From NCBI RefSeq assembly GCF_034263275.1, contig NZ_CP139559.1, forward strand, positions 4,402,001 through 4,466,000: a stretch of 64,000 nucleotides of DNA. The letters are read 5' to 3'. Under the pieces are notes generated by a model that was given only the letters and a program-made list of their open reading frames with translations, was not told the DNA's origin and ran no database searches. Origin of the DNA: Mucilaginibacter sp. cycad4 (GTDB taxonomy: Bacteria; Bacteroidota; Bacteroidia; Sphingobacteriales; Sphingobacteriaceae). This document shows positions 24,999 to 34,809 of the stretch, piece by piece (position 1 is the first letter of the stretch; each line of letters opens with the position of its first letter). The translations under genes and the position numbers were made by a program.

Positions 24999-27900
24999 TT
25001 ACCTGGTACTTGTATTCTTCCCTGCCCATTTCACCAGTTTGTTGACCAGGTCATCCAGTTTAAATGGCTTGCTTATATAGTCGTCCATACCTGCATCTAT
25101 ACAAATTTGCAGGTCAGCTTGAAGGGCATTGGCCGTCATGGCTATAATAAAGGGGCGTTCAGGGAAACGTTTCTTTATTATTCGCGTAGCTTCCAGGCCA
25201 TCCATTTTGGGCATTTGCACATCCATTAAAATAACATCGAATGTTTTTTTATTGACTAAATCCAGCACCTCCAGCCCGTCTCCTGCCAAAGCGGCTTCAT
25301 ATCCTAACTTACTCAATATCTTCATGATCAGTTTTTGGTTCATCTGGTTATCTTCGGCAACCAAAATCCTCAATGGGTAACTTTCCGAAAAATTATCAGG
25401 CAGCTTATGGCTTGCAGTGTCGGCGTGCTGCGTTTCATGAACAGTAGAATTTACATGCCTGCCAAGTTCCTTTATAATGTGCTTATATAAATTATGCTGT
25501 TTTGCAGGTTTGGTTAATATAGAACAAAAAAGACCCGGGTTATCTTTATGGAAAACATAGCTGATGGAGCTCAAAAGCATTATAGGTAATTCGGGATATT
25601 TGGCCCGTATTAAGGTTGCCAGTTCAATCCCATCCATAAAGGGCATTTGCATATCGGTAATAACCAACTTAAAATCATACTGCTGCGCCAGGATCTCAAG
25701 GGCCTGTTCGCCCGACTTAGCCACTACCGGGCTCAGTTGCCACTGCTCCAGCTGAGCCTTTAAAATTCTGCAATTGGTATCATTATCATCAACAACCAAA
25801 ATTTTACTTTTTTCAAAACCCTGCATAGTATGGTTTATTTGTACAGGGTCCTGCAGTAAACTTTTTTGCGAGTGAATAGAAAACCTGAAAGTACTTCCTT
25901 TATCAACTTCACTTTCTACACTGATTTTGCCGCCCATTAACTTTACAAGTTGCTCGCTTATAACCAGGCCAAGGCCTGTGCCTCCGTATTGACGGGTGGT
26001 TGATGAGTCAACCTGCGAAAACGCTTTAAATAACCGGTGCAGCTTATCGGCAGAAATTCCGATGCCGGTATCTTTTATCTCAAAACTTAATTCGATGTGG
26101 TTATCTTCTGAAATGCTGAGCAAATGCACAGCTACATAAATTTCACCCTTTTTGGTAAATTTGATAGCGTTACTTATTAAATTGATCAGGATCTGGCGAA
26201 GCCTTAAACTGTCGCCAATAATTTGCGCCGGTACATCATAGTCAATCTGGTAAACCAGGTCCAGCTTTAGGTGGGCGGCTTTTAAGGCAAAAACATCAAA
26301 AACTTCTTCAATACAGGTACGCAGGCTAAAATCCTTCTCCTCCAGCTCCATATTGCCCGATTCTATTTTAGAAAAATCTAAAATATCGTTAATCACCGCC
26401 AGCAGGTCTTCACCGCAGGTTTGTATCGATTCGGCAAAGGTGCGCTGCTCTTCATCCAAAGGAGTTTCGGCCAGTAATGAAGCCATCCCGATTACCCCAT
26501 TCATAGGTGTGCGGATCTCGTGGCTCATTGTAGCCAAAAATATACTTTTAGCTTTGTTAGCCTCCTCGGCCTCAAGGGCCAATTTTTTTTCAACTTCTAT
26601 GGCGCGGGCCAGCTGCCTGGTACGTTCTTCTACCTGGCGCTCAAGTACAGCCTTTTGTTTTAATATCGAACGTGTGCGGATAAAATAAAATGCCGGGCCA
26701 CTGATAATAAAAATTAAAGCCACAATTAATTTAAACCACCAGGTAAGCCAAAAAGGAGGCTTAATATTGATGATGATAAATGTGCCCTTATTATTCCATT
26801 TGCCATCGTTATTTGACGCTTTGACCCTGAATGTATAATTACCCGGATCAAGATTGGTATAGGTGGCTGTTCTTTTATTGCCAACATAATTCCAATCTTT
26901 ATCAAACCCATCCAGCTTGTAGGCATATTGGTTTTTTTCGGGAATGGTATAATTCAGGGCAGCAAACTCAAATGTAAGTACCGAGTGTTTGTAAGATAGG
27001 TTTATGGAGTCTGTTACGCTGATATCTTTTTGAAGCAGGGAGTTTTTAGCGCCCACGCTTACCTCCTTGTTGAAAATTTGCAGCCCGGTAATATAAACGG
27101 GAGGAATAAAGTTATTATCTTTTAAACTATCGGGATAAAAAGTACTGAATCCGTTTACGCCGCCAAAAAACATTTCCCCGTCGGCAGTTTGAAAACTGGA
27201 ATGCCCTTTAAATTCATCTCCCTGCAACCCGTCGGAGATGCCATAGTTTCTGATGGCTTTTGTTTTGGGGTTAAACCGGGAGATCCCTTTATTGGTGCTT
27301 AACCAGAAGTTGCCTTTGCGGTCTTTCAAAATCGAATAGATCACATTATTGGGCAAACCCTGTTTTTCGGTGTAAATGGTAAATGTTTGGCTGTGCTTGT
27401 TAAACAGGTTAAGCCCGCCGCCGTTTGTACCTATCCATATATCACCGTTATCAGTCTCGGTAACCGACTCAACAGTATTGTTTGATAAACTGTGTTTATC
27501 CCCCTCATCGTGCCTGTAGTGCGTAAAACGGCCTGTTTTAGGGTTTAATACATCCAGCCCGTTATCAGTACCTATCCACATATTGCCCTGTTTATCCTGG
27601 AATACCGAGGTAACAATATCGCTGCCTATGCTGTTATCATCCCCCGGGTTGTTCCTGTATCGTGTAAAGAGACCGGTTTTTACGTTATAATGATTAAGGC
27701 CACCTTTCCAGGTCCCTAACCATATATTGCCATCATGATCTTTATACATATTGTTGATATCCGAAAGGGAAAGGCTGCGCGGATTATTTGCCTGGGGCAT
27801 GTGATGTATAAAGGTCCCTCTTTTTTTATCAAACAGGTCAAACCCGCCAATGTGATAGCCAATACCGATAACATCTTTATTTATTGGCACAATGGCCATT

Positions 27901-29141
27901 ACATAATTATTACTTATGGTGTTACTGTTATTATCACTATGCAGGTAATGAACAAAGGTTTTTTTCTTGCGGTTAAATAAATTAAGGCCGCCCCCATCGG
28001 TGCCGATCCAAATATTTTCATCACTGTCATCGCCGGAGATGGCCAGCACATTATTATTGCTCAAACTATTCGCATTGTTTGGGTTTTGACTGTAGGAGCT
28101 GAATTTATCGCCAAAGCCCGGCAAAAAATCAACACCGCCCGAATAAGTGCCTATCCAGGTATTCCCTGTATCATCTTTATATAAACAATAAACAGAGTTA
28201 CTGCTAAGGCTGTAATGGTCGTTTGCATCAAATTTGTAGCAAGTAAATTTATTGGCCGGATAGTCGAGCACACTTATGCCCCCATTTTCGGTCCCGATCC
28301 AAAGCTTCCCGTCGCCGTTTTCGAGTATCGAAAGAATATCGTTATGGCAAATACTGTTACTGTTATTAGGATCGTGTTTGAAATTTATAAATGAATTGTT
28401 TTTGCTGTTATATAATGCCAGGCCTCCTCCATGAGTACCTGCCCAAATATTACCTTTGCTATCTTTATATACGGCCTTTATCCAGCTGGCACCGATGCTG
28501 TTTTGGTTTGCAGGATCATGAACATAACCAATAAACTTACCGTTTTGGGGATTAAAATGATAAAGCCCGTCATCGGTGCCTATCCATAACCAGCCATTAT
28601 TATCCGCGGTAACCTGGTAAATAAAATCGTTAGCTATACCGTTTGTCTGTTTATCAGCATGTGTAAATCTTTTAAATGAGCCGTTTGCAGCATTAAACAG
28701 ATATAAGCCCTTGCTGGTACCCAGCCACATCCTTTTTTTGCTATCCAAAAAAACAGACCTGACAGCAAAAGTTAAGTGATTGGAATAATGAATAAATGTA
28801 TTTGTGGCCCGGTCAAATCTGTCAAGCCCGCTTTCGGTTCCAATCCATAAATTATGATAACTGTCTTCCGTTATAGCTAATACGTAGTTATCAATAATAG
28901 TTGTTTTATTATTCTGGTCGTGCTTATAGTGCGTAAATTTATAACCGTCGTACTTATTAAGACCATCTTCGGTGCCAAACCACATAAAGCCCCGACTGTC
29001 TTTAATAATGGTTACTACATGGCTTTGGGAAAGGCCTTCGTTTGTACTAAGCTGTTTAAATTTAAGGGCGGGTGTTTGCGAATAGGATAATCCGGGAAAA
29101 AGCAGGTATAAACACCAGATAAAAAGCAATATTGGCCTCAT
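24999..29141 (-). CDS. Hybrid histidine kinase with reg_prop propeller and two receivers
   Basis: A 1380-residue sensor. A signal peptide (1-21) is followed by about 14 reg_prop beta-propeller repeats (WIGTDGGGLNLFN-like, about 25-730), a Y_Y_Y domain (about 737-790), one membrane segment (about 800-820), a HisKA domain with the phospho-His in ATMSHEIRTPMNG (near 873), an HATPase domain (NAIKFTKKGE, DTGIGIS, GTGLGL), and two receiver domains starting near 1112 (Asp in VITDMQMP) and 1257 (Asp in VILMDVQMP). Unlike the classical HTCS of Bacteroidota it has no C-terminal AraC helix-turn-helix, so the signal must pass to another protein. It abuts tRNA-Asn copy 1, and no cognate response regulator is adjacent. 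Confidence 0.95.
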   Translation of the reverse strand: MRPILLFIWCLYLLFPGLSYSQTPALKFKQLSTNEGLSQSHVVTIIKDSRGFMWFGTEDGLNKYDGYKFTHYKHDQNNKTTIIDNYVLAITEDSYHNLWIGTESGLDRFDRATNTFIHYSNHLTFAVRSVFLDSKKRMWLGTSKGLYLFNAANGSFKRFTHADKQTNGIANDFIYQVTADNNGWLWIGTDDGLYHFNPQNGKFIGYVHDPANQNSIGASWIKAVYKDSKGNIWAGTHGGGLALYNSKNNSFINFKHDPNNSNSICHNDILSILENGDGKLWIGTENGGISVLDYPANKFTCYKFDANDHYSLSSNSVYCLYKDDTGNTWIGTYSGGVDFLPGFGDKFSSYSQNPNNANSLSNNNVLAISGDDSDENIWIGTDGGGLNLFNRKKKTFVHYLHSDNNSNTISNNYVMAIVPINKDVIGIGYHIGGFDLFDKKRGTFIHHMPQANNPRSLSLSDINNMYKDHDGNIWLGTWKGGLNHYNVKTGLFTRYRNNPGDDNSIGSDIVTSVFQDKQGNMWIGTDNGLDVLNPKTGRFTHYRHDEGDKHSLSNNTVESVTETDNGDIWIGTNGGGLNLFNKHSQTFTIYTEKQGLPNNVIYSILKDRKGNFWLSTNKGISRFNPKTKAIRNYGISDGLQGDEFKGHSSFQTADGEMFFGGVNGFSTFYPDSLKDNNFIPPVYITGLQIFNKEVSVGAKNSLLQKDISVTDSINLSYKHSVLTFEFAALNYTIPEKNQYAYKLDGFDKDWNYVGNKRTATYTNLDPGNYTFRVKASNNDGKWNNKGTFIIINIKPPFWLTWWFKLIVALIFIISGPAFYFIRTRSILKQKAVLERQVEERTRQLARAIEVEKKLALEAEEANKAKSIFLATMSHEIRTPMNGVIGMASLLAETPLDEEQRTFAESIQTCGEDLLAVINDILDFSKIESGNMELEEKDFSLRTCIEEVFDVFALKAAHLKLDLVYQIDYDVPAQIIGDSLRLRQILINLISNAIKFTKKGEIYVAVHLLSISEDNHIELSFEIKDTGIGISADKLHRLFKAFSQVDSSTTRQYGGTGLGLVISEQLVKLMGGKISVESEVDKGSTFRFSIHSQKSLLQDPVQINHTMQGFEKSKILVVDDNDTNCRILKAQLEQWQLSPVVAKSGEQALEILAQQYDFKLVITDMQMPFMDGIELATLIRAKYPELPIMLLSSISYVFHKDNPGLFCSILTKPAKQHNLYKHIIKELGRHVNSTVHETQHADTASHKLPDNFSESYPLRILVAEDNQMNQKLIMKILSKLGYEAALAGDGLEVLDLVNKKTFDVILMDVQMPKMDGLEATRIIKKRFPERPFIIAMTANALQADLQICIDAGMDDYISKPFKLDDLVNKLVKWAGKNTSTR

Positions 29142-29483
29142 TATTATTTTGCTGGTAGTTTTATCGTATTTTTAATCGGTTGATGTTATAAGCCAAAACA
29201 AACGTTGCAGCGGCTAAATAAATGCTCTTATCTTGCGGAAACTATTAGGTTGGTTTCAGGAATTTAGTCTTAATAACTTCTATCGAACAAGAATTTATAT
29301 TGACCAAACCGCCTTTAACGTTCATAATGATTCCAGGTCACCAGGAGCTTATTTTAAGTTAGTCCTGCTTGCCAGTCATACGGTATTTACGGGAAATAGT
29401 TTCGTATAACGTGTTGTTTTTGCCCAATCAACGGCTGTTGTTAACTCAGGAGAAATATTAACGATCCTGATTTTGTTTACAAC
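29142..29483. other. Intergenic stretch with nothing recognised
   Basis: These 342 bases lie between the start of the hybrid kinase and the stop of the DUF1080 gene on the same strand. I see no gene, clear promoter or hairpin in it. Confidence 0.5.
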
Positions 29484-30296
29484 CTACCGGTCAGTATCCG
29501 GCAGCTGTTTAATCTCTATATTCCTGAAATCAACTGGCTGCCCCTCACTTTGTAAAGCAATAAAGCCGCTGCTTAACAATTTCCCATCCTGCTTATACTT
29601 CGGATCGTAGCCATGCGCCACACCGCCGCCAATAGTAGGCCTTGAATATTGAAGTACCGTATCGCCATTGATGATATGGGTAATTAATTTGTTGCCATGA
29701 ACAATCAGCTCGCCCTTTACCCACTGGTCACCGTCATAGGTTTTTGAAGTAGAGTTGATACAATGGTCGGGCGAAACCTTCCCTTTATAAACAACATCGG
29801 TACCGGGCGAGCACATATTTCCTGTTGGCCTTGGTTTCCCGTCGCCCAGGCCGCCTAATAACTGCATTTCTATGGATATCGGCCAATCCTGGTCCTTTAA
29901 CATAGTGCGGGGATCCTGTGAATGAAACATAACGCCGCTGTTAAGGAGCGTGTAGTCAGGTGCGCCTTTTTGCTGTTTACCAACAAAACGGTACTCAAAC
30001 CGCAGGTGATAATAAGAAAATGGTGTTTTGTAATATAAGTGGCCAAACTGATCGTTGAAATCGCCATACTGATCATAACTGACCCTGATCATGCCGTCTT
30101 CTACCCGGAAAGTATTCCCATAGTTTTCGCCAACCAGGTGGTGATTGATCTTGACAAACCAATCGTTAATGTCAGTTCCGTTAAACAGCTTCGTCCAGCC
30201 TTTGTCGGCATTGCCGGTGTCAGCCAGTTTTTTCGGTCCGGTGCAGCCCAATATGAAGCAGCAGGAAAACATAAAAAAAACGCGTGTTATTTTCAT
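29484..30296 (-). CDS. DUF1080 (3-keto-disaccharide hydrolase-type) lipoprotein
   Basis: A 270-residue exported protein. The ATG at 30296 (MKITRVFFMF) gives a proper lipoprotein signal with Cys in FILGC; an upstream ATG at 30347 would add a non-signal extension. The mature part is a concanavalin-like beta-sandwich with the family markers GWTKLFNGTDINDWFVKI, LNSGVMFHSQDP and FIALQSEGQPVDFRNIEIK. DUF1080 proteins are linked to glycoside breakdown, some acting on 3-keto-glycosides. No 3-keto oxidoreductase is nearby to support a specific substrate. Confidence 0.9.
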   Translation of the reverse strand: MKITRVFFMFSCCFILGCTGPKKLADTGNADKGWTKLFNGTDINDWFVKINHHLVGENYGNTFRVEDGMIRVSYDQYGDFNDQFGHLYYKTPFSYYHLRFEYRFVGKQQKGAPDYTLLNSGVMFHSQDPRTMLKDQDWPISIEMQLLGGLGDGKPRPTGNMCSPGTDVVYKGKVSPDHCINSTSKTYDGDQWVKGELIVHGNKLITHIINGDTVLQYSRPTIGGGVAHGYDPKYKQDGKLLSSGFIALQSEGQPVDFRNIEIKQLPDTDR

Positions 30297-30463
30297 AGGT
30301 GGTAAGGTATTATGTTTTTTATAGATAAATTGAATGCTTTTGTTCACTTAACACTTTGCTAACCGTCTTTCGAAAGTTCGCTCAATATTAATCTGCTGAT
30401 CCTGCCTTACAGGAAGTTTTATCTCTCTCTTATGCTACGAATTTAAGAAATTCAGGCCATGTT

Positions 30464-30661
30464 TTGTTGTTTTTAATGCTTTGCCTATCTGGGTACACTG
30501 AGGCTGCTTTTTTGAACCTTATCGACGAATATTATATTATTACCTGCCCGGTTGCTATCGGAAACGGGCTTTCCATATTTAAGGAGAGAAAGGTCCTGAA
30601 ATTAGAAAGTTCAATAGCCTACAACAACGGCAAGGTGCTTAATAAATACCTGCCGGTATAG
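30464..30661 (+). pseudogene. C-terminal remnant of a RibD/DHFR-like reductase
   Basis: The frame encodes AAFLNLIDEYYIITCPVAIGNGLSIFKERKVLKLESSIAYNNG-type sequence, the last third of RibD C-terminal-domain reductases (LIDEY followed by the PVxxGxGxxLF block). The N-terminal two thirds, with the NADPH site, are absent upstream, and the leading codons (MLFLMLCLSG) are not homologous. It is a broken gene, consistent with the patchwork nature of this tRNA-flanked region. The rest of the 30297-30925 gap shows no gene. Confidence 0.6.
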
Positions 30662-30925
30662 GTGGGTTTAGTAGTTTAAGTGAAATATTTAATCTTTACA
30701 GAGGTTTGAGGTTTTTACTCTCCTTACTGTGCGAAACTTGAATTATTTAAACAGGGCAAATATGTGTTCTGAATAAGTCAGAGCACTTTTAGCGAACTTT
30801 GGTGGTGCTTTTTGAACCGCCGAAGGTGGCTACGGGATTTGTGCTGCCCGGGACCTGGCCTGCTGTAAAAATTTTAACAATTTATTATTTTCAGCCTCAT
30901 TATCAAATCCGGGGAACTTTTCTGT

Positions 30926-32032
30926 TTAGCCAAGTTTTTTTCGCAGCCATTTACGAACCGGCTCGTCATACCATTTCAAAGTGATATACGCCAGGAAAAT
31001 TGCACTAATCAAAATAGCTAAGGCATAAGGCCAGGCCTGTACTATAGTTACGCCTTTATGATTGCTGATCCATGCCACGTAAAAATAAACCAGCGGATAA
31101 TGCACCAGGTAAAGGGGATAGGATATATCGCCGAGAAACCTGCATACTCTGCTCTCCGTTTGGGTATGGACCTTACCGCCCGCGCCAAGATAAACGATAA
31201 GCGGAAAAATGATAATAATGCAAACGGACTCATAGATCCCGTTCATCCAAAGATGGGCAGCACCGCCGATGCGCGGCATATACAATACTATCGCTATTAA
31301 AACACTGCACCATAAAAATGCATACCTGATGCGGACGGGTTTAGCAATACGCGAAAGCAACAGGCCGGTAAAGAACGGGTATATGGTGCGGGTAATGCCC
31401 ATGCGCACCTGTTCCACGTTAAATGTCCAGCCACCGCTTACATCTCCATTGGTGATTGCCAGGTGCACAAGTGCTACAGCTGCAAAGCATACTAATACCG
31501 ACAATGTAGTTTTTGAAAATTTTCGTATCCAAACCGCGTAAAGAATATTGGCGACGTACTCAAAGAACAATGACCATCCTACGCTGTTAAGAGGATGCAT
31601 TTCCTGCCAGCCGCGTATATCCAAAGACAGCGGTACCGGCAGGATGGTATAACCGATCAGCATCACCAGCAGCATCTTCCAAATCGGTATAGTATGAATG
31701 AGCGGCCACAGCGTAGAATCCGTAAAATAGAATCCGATAGCACCCAATGTCATGCCGAGGACTACCATTGGCTGAAGGCGCTCGATACGGCGTTTAAAAA
31801 AACTGCCGATTGTCATTTTATGCCAGCGGTCGTCATAAGCATAGCCGATAACAAAACCTGATAGCAGGAAAAAGAAATCGACAGCCAGGTACCCGTGATT
31901 AACTATGATATCCAGGTGACCGCTCCCCAGCGGTTCGGTTAGGTGAAAGGTAACTACGATGATGGCAGCAACACCACGTAAACCATCCAATATCGGGTAA
32001 TGCGGTTTTGTGTTCAGTTTATTATTGTCCAT
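30926..32032 (-). CDS. Membrane acyltransferase, acyltransferase-3 family
   Basis: A 368-residue integral membrane protein with about ten hydrophobic segments. The family signature is at the N-terminus: ILDGLRGVAAIIVVTFHL, with the catalytic His in TFHL, and GYLAVDFFFLLSGFVIGYAY. Such enzymes O-acylate surface polysaccharides, lipids or sugars from cytoplasmic acyl-CoA. The substrate cannot be inferred. It stands alone, with 470 bases of non-coding sequence upstream. Confidence 0.92.
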   Translation of the reverse strand: MDNNKLNTKPHYPILDGLRGVAAIIVVTFHLTEPLGSGHLDIIVNHGYLAVDFFFLLSGFVIGYAYDDRWHKMTIGSFFKRRIERLQPMVVLGMTLGAIGFYFTDSTLWPLIHTIPIWKMLLVMLIGYTILPVPLSLDIRGWQEMHPLNSVGWSLFFEYVANILYAVWIRKFSKTTLSVLVCFAAVALVHLAITNGDVSGGWTFNVEQVRMGITRTIYPFFTGLLLSRIAKPVRIRYAFLWCSVLIAIVLYMPRIGGAAHLWMNGIYESVCIIIIFPLIVYLGAGGKVHTQTESRVCRFLGDISYPLYLVHYPLVYFYVAWISNHKGVTIVQAWPYALAILISAIFLAYITLKWYDEPVRKWLRKKLG

Positions 32033-32503
32033 GTATAAGATTAGAGTTAGCCCGTATATTTGGCCGGGTGCTAAAACAGGTATTTTGGATGATCAGCGGG
32101 TGCTTTTCTTTGTGTATCCACAGTGCAGGTGAGGCATATATGGGCCGGTAAGACCAATGACTTAAGTCGGTTAGATTGGTTCATGAATAGTATGTAATTG
32201 ACGCCTTATCCAGATTGTAAAAGTAAGTAAAAGCGGTGCCGGGATATCTTCATATCGTGTCAAAATACACGCATATCGTCTCATTTTCGCATCTTTTTGT
32301 ATCTGTCTTCAACAGATCCCTAATTAAATTGCCGCTAAAGTTCTGACAGAGAATATCAGGCGGTTCGCGATTAGTCCGGCCAGGCCCGACAGCTGATCAA
32401 CGTCTCGTAAAAAACATATAACGTATTGAAATTAAATCAACCCGTAACAAATTCGTTTACGGGGTGATAATTTTTCAGACACTGGTTATAGCAGAATAAT
32501 TTA
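32033..32503. other. Intergenic stretch with nothing recognised
   Basis: These 471 bases separate the acyltransferase start from the GH43-like gene stop. I see no gene or strong hairpin. Confidence 0.5.
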
Positions 32504-33481
32504 TCAGTTATTTATTTTCACTTCGCCATCTGTTACCTCGAACGGGATCCACAGATAACCGGATTTCTCCAGGTCAAGTTTATTCCACAAATCCCCCATG
32601 AAGATAAAATTTGAAGGTTTTCCGTTTACCGGCAAAACGTAATTTCCCTGTGCAAAGAATGTTTGTTCTGCATTAGTACCGCTGCAGGGGTTGCCTATCT
32701 CCTTCCATGGCCCCATGATACTGTCGGCAGTTGCATAAGATGCCGCGTTAGGGCTCCAACCAGAGCACCCTGAAGTGATCAGGAAATATTTATCCTTATT
32801 TTTGAAAAGCGCCGGGCTTTCGCGCTTTCTGTCGATCAGAATCCTGTTATAGTTTTCCGTTGGCTTCAGATAATCATCTGTCAGCAAGCAAACATGCATG
32901 GTGTTGTTATCTTCAGATGAATAAACAACGTAGGCTTTCCCGTCAGTATCCTTAAAAAGTGTCATGTCTCTCAGCATTTGGTTGTTTGGTTTGATGCTGC
33001 CCAGGTACGTGTATGGCCCTTCGGGCGAATCACTCTCCGCAACACCAGCCTTTGAATCCTGGTAATCATTTTTGTCATTATGAAACCACATCACAAATTT
33101 TTTTGTCTTCTCATTGTAAAGCACCTTCGGCCTTTCAATTACCCTGCCGGTATCCAAATCGCCCAATTGGTCACCTGTCACAGATTTCAGTGCTGTTCCG
33201 AGATTTTTCCAATGTTTCAAATCTGTAGACGAATAACAAGATACCCCTCCTGCGGGAACCCGGTAATCTTCCCAGTTTTGCCCGGGGACAAGCCAGGTTT
33301 TGCCTTTTTTAATTTCCCCAAACAGGTAATATACCTTATTGTAATAAAGTACCCCGGCTCCATGGGCATTAATGACGTTTCCATCGGTATCCTTAAAATC
33401 TCCGCCCGAAACAATATTTTGTGAATGCACCCGATTATTGAAAAATATGGATAAGATCAGGATCAGTACTGTATACTTCAT
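32504..33481 (-). CDS. GH43-like five-bladed propeller glycosidase, exported
   Basis: A 325-residue protein with signal peptide (1-20, cleavage near VHSQ). The motifs INAHGAGVLYYNKVYYLFGE, SCYSSTDLKHWKNLG and RPKVLYNEKTKKFVMWFHND are typical of GH43-type and related exo-acting galactosidases or arabinofuranosidases, in which five propeller blades surround an acidic active site. Candidate catalytic acids lie in FKDTDGKAYVVYSSED and in ERPKV, but I cannot fix them. A distant homologue is at 44529-45518. The enzyme is alone on its transcript. Confidence 0.82.
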   Translation of the reverse strand: MKYTVLILILSIFFNNRVHSQNIVSGGDFKDTDGNVINAHGAGVLYYNKVYYLFGEIKKGKTWLVPGQNWEDYRVPAGGVSCYSSTDLKHWKNLGTALKSVTGDQLGDLDTGRVIERPKVLYNEKTKKFVMWFHNDKNDYQDSKAGVAESDSPEGPYTYLGSIKPNNQMLRDMTLFKDTDGKAYVVYSSEDNNTMHVCLLTDDYLKPTENYNRILIDRKRESPALFKNKDKYFLITSGCSGWSPNAASYATADSIMGPWKEIGNPCSGTNAEQTFFAQGNYVLPVNGKPSNFIFMGDLWNKLDLEKSGYLWIPFEVTDGEVKINN

Positions 33482-33580
33482 ATATTTTGTTTGCTATTTT
33501 AACAAGTAGGTTATTATAGTAAGGCTTTATGGGCCAGGCTTATGAATAAGGTTTAAAAATAGGTAAAAAAGGTGGCTGCA

Positions 33581-33765
33581 ATTGGTTCGATGTACCTCAA
33601 AAAATTCACTTTCGAAGAATTGCAACACCGAACCGCATTCATCAGTGAACTTTACTCTTTTATATATTTGATTAACAGCTAATTATAGATAAAAAAGAAG
33701 AACAAGCGACCGATTTACCGTGCTTGCCCATTGTGGCTCCTGAGGCTCGGCAATTCTCGAACCAA
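33581..33765 (-). repeat. Decayed recombinase-tail/tRNA junction, copy B
   Basis: Similarity to copies A and C begins at ATTGGTTCGATGTACC and continues through the recombinase end (with frame breaks and stops), the terminator arm TGCTTGCCCA and the tRNA 3' end GGCTCCTGAGGCT (33735-33747). After that only a scrambled tRNA remnant (CTCGAACC) is visible. It marks an old integration or excision event and is not a functional tRNA. Confidence 0.75.
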
Positions 33766-34347
33766 TTCATCGAAAAATTAAGAAAAATCGGAAATTTAGG
33801 TATGGAGTTTAATGATTTCTAAATTCTACACCTATTTCCCTTGCATTTCGTCAAAAGCCCCCTTTTACTTTCAAAAACTTTTAAGGTGACAATAATTTCT
33901 ATTTTTTGTTGCACAATGTGAGGGATACAGGGCCGGTTAAAATATCTTTCTATAACTATCAGCAATAATTTATGCGAGCGCTGCTTCTAATTGCTGTATT
34001 CTTAAACGCTGTACTTTTATTTAATTTTGACTACGGCTTTGCCTTGGCGCGGCCGCTTTCTACATATCACTTTAACCACATTAATTTATTAATCAATAGT
34101 CGGCATTTCGCTGGTCAATTGCCGTACTAATCTTAGGTGGAATTACTTATACAATTTTACACAGCAGTTTCAACGGCGGAAAATCAGTGATTGGGCATCA
34201 ATTTTCAGTTCAGGGGCGGAAAGATAAGCTGAATTCTGTAAAACAAATAACTACATAGGCTTTTAAAGAGGCTGAACCAAATTCTTTTAAACATGGAAGC
34301 GCTTGAGGATATTATTTAAATGTCAATAAAAACGAACAAATAATCAA
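33766..34347. other. Gene-free stretch after the copy-B scar
   Basis: About 580 bases. A plus-strand frame starting near 33972 (MRALLLIAVFLNAVLLFNF...) resembles the start of a small membrane protein but stops after about 53 codons, and similar-looking codons continue in another frame, so it may be a decayed gene. Nothing else is recognisable. Confidence 0.35.
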
Positions 34348-34689
34348 TTATCCAATGTCATTTAATTGCTTATCCAATATCATTTCCTGACCCCATGTTG
34401 CCATATGTATTAATAAAGGCCTGACGCTTTTCCCAAGCTCGGTTAAAGAATATTCTACGCGGGGTGGGATTTCTTTGAATTGCCTGCGATTGATCAATCC
34501 ATCCACTTCCAGCTCTTTTAGTTGTTCGCTTAATACTTTTCTGGATATAGATGGCATCCGTACGGCTATTTCACCAAAGCGCCTGGTATGGTCCGATAGA
34601 TGAAAAAGAATGATCGGCTTCCATCTCCCACCTATCAAAGTTATCGTAGCCGTTACCGGGCAAGGGTTATTTTCCACTTTATTTTCCAT
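34348..34689 (-). CDS. HxlR-family transcriptional regulator
   Basis: A 113-residue winged helix-turn-helix protein with the HxlR hallmarks NPCPVTATITLIGGRWKPIILFHL, RRFGEIAVRMPSISRKVLSEQLKELE and the wing PPRVEYSLTELGKSV. The Cys in NPCPV is the residue that often senses electrophiles or quinones in this family. It is divergent from the NmrA-type oxidoreductase gene, and a perfect palindrome lies between them, so it probably represses that gene until a reactive compound is sensed. Confidence 0.93.
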   Translation of the reverse strand: MENKVENNPCPVTATITLIGGRWKPIILFHLSDHTRRFGEIAVRMPSISRKVLSEQLKELEVDGLINRRQFKEIPPRVEYSLTELGKSVRPLLIHMATWGQEMILDKQLNDIG

Positions 34690-34720
34690 TAGTCACATTT
34701 AGGTTACCACTATTTTCCAT

Positions 34721-34738
34721 TGTTACCAAAAGGTAACA
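34721..34738. promoter_or_regulatory. Operator-like palindrome of the HxlR regulator
   Basis: The sequence TGTTACCAAAAGGTAACA forms two 7-base half-sites around AAAA. Additional GTTAC/GTAAC half-sites occur at about 34703 and 34762. The site lies between the divergent HxlR and NmrA-type genes. A -7-like TAACTTTG stands at 34763-34770 for the plus-strand gene. Confidence 0.65.
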
Positions 34739-34809
34739 GTTACTTTTTGATACCATCATTAGTAACTTTGTGTAACAAAAATAAATATTAAATATAAATT
34801 CAACAAATT

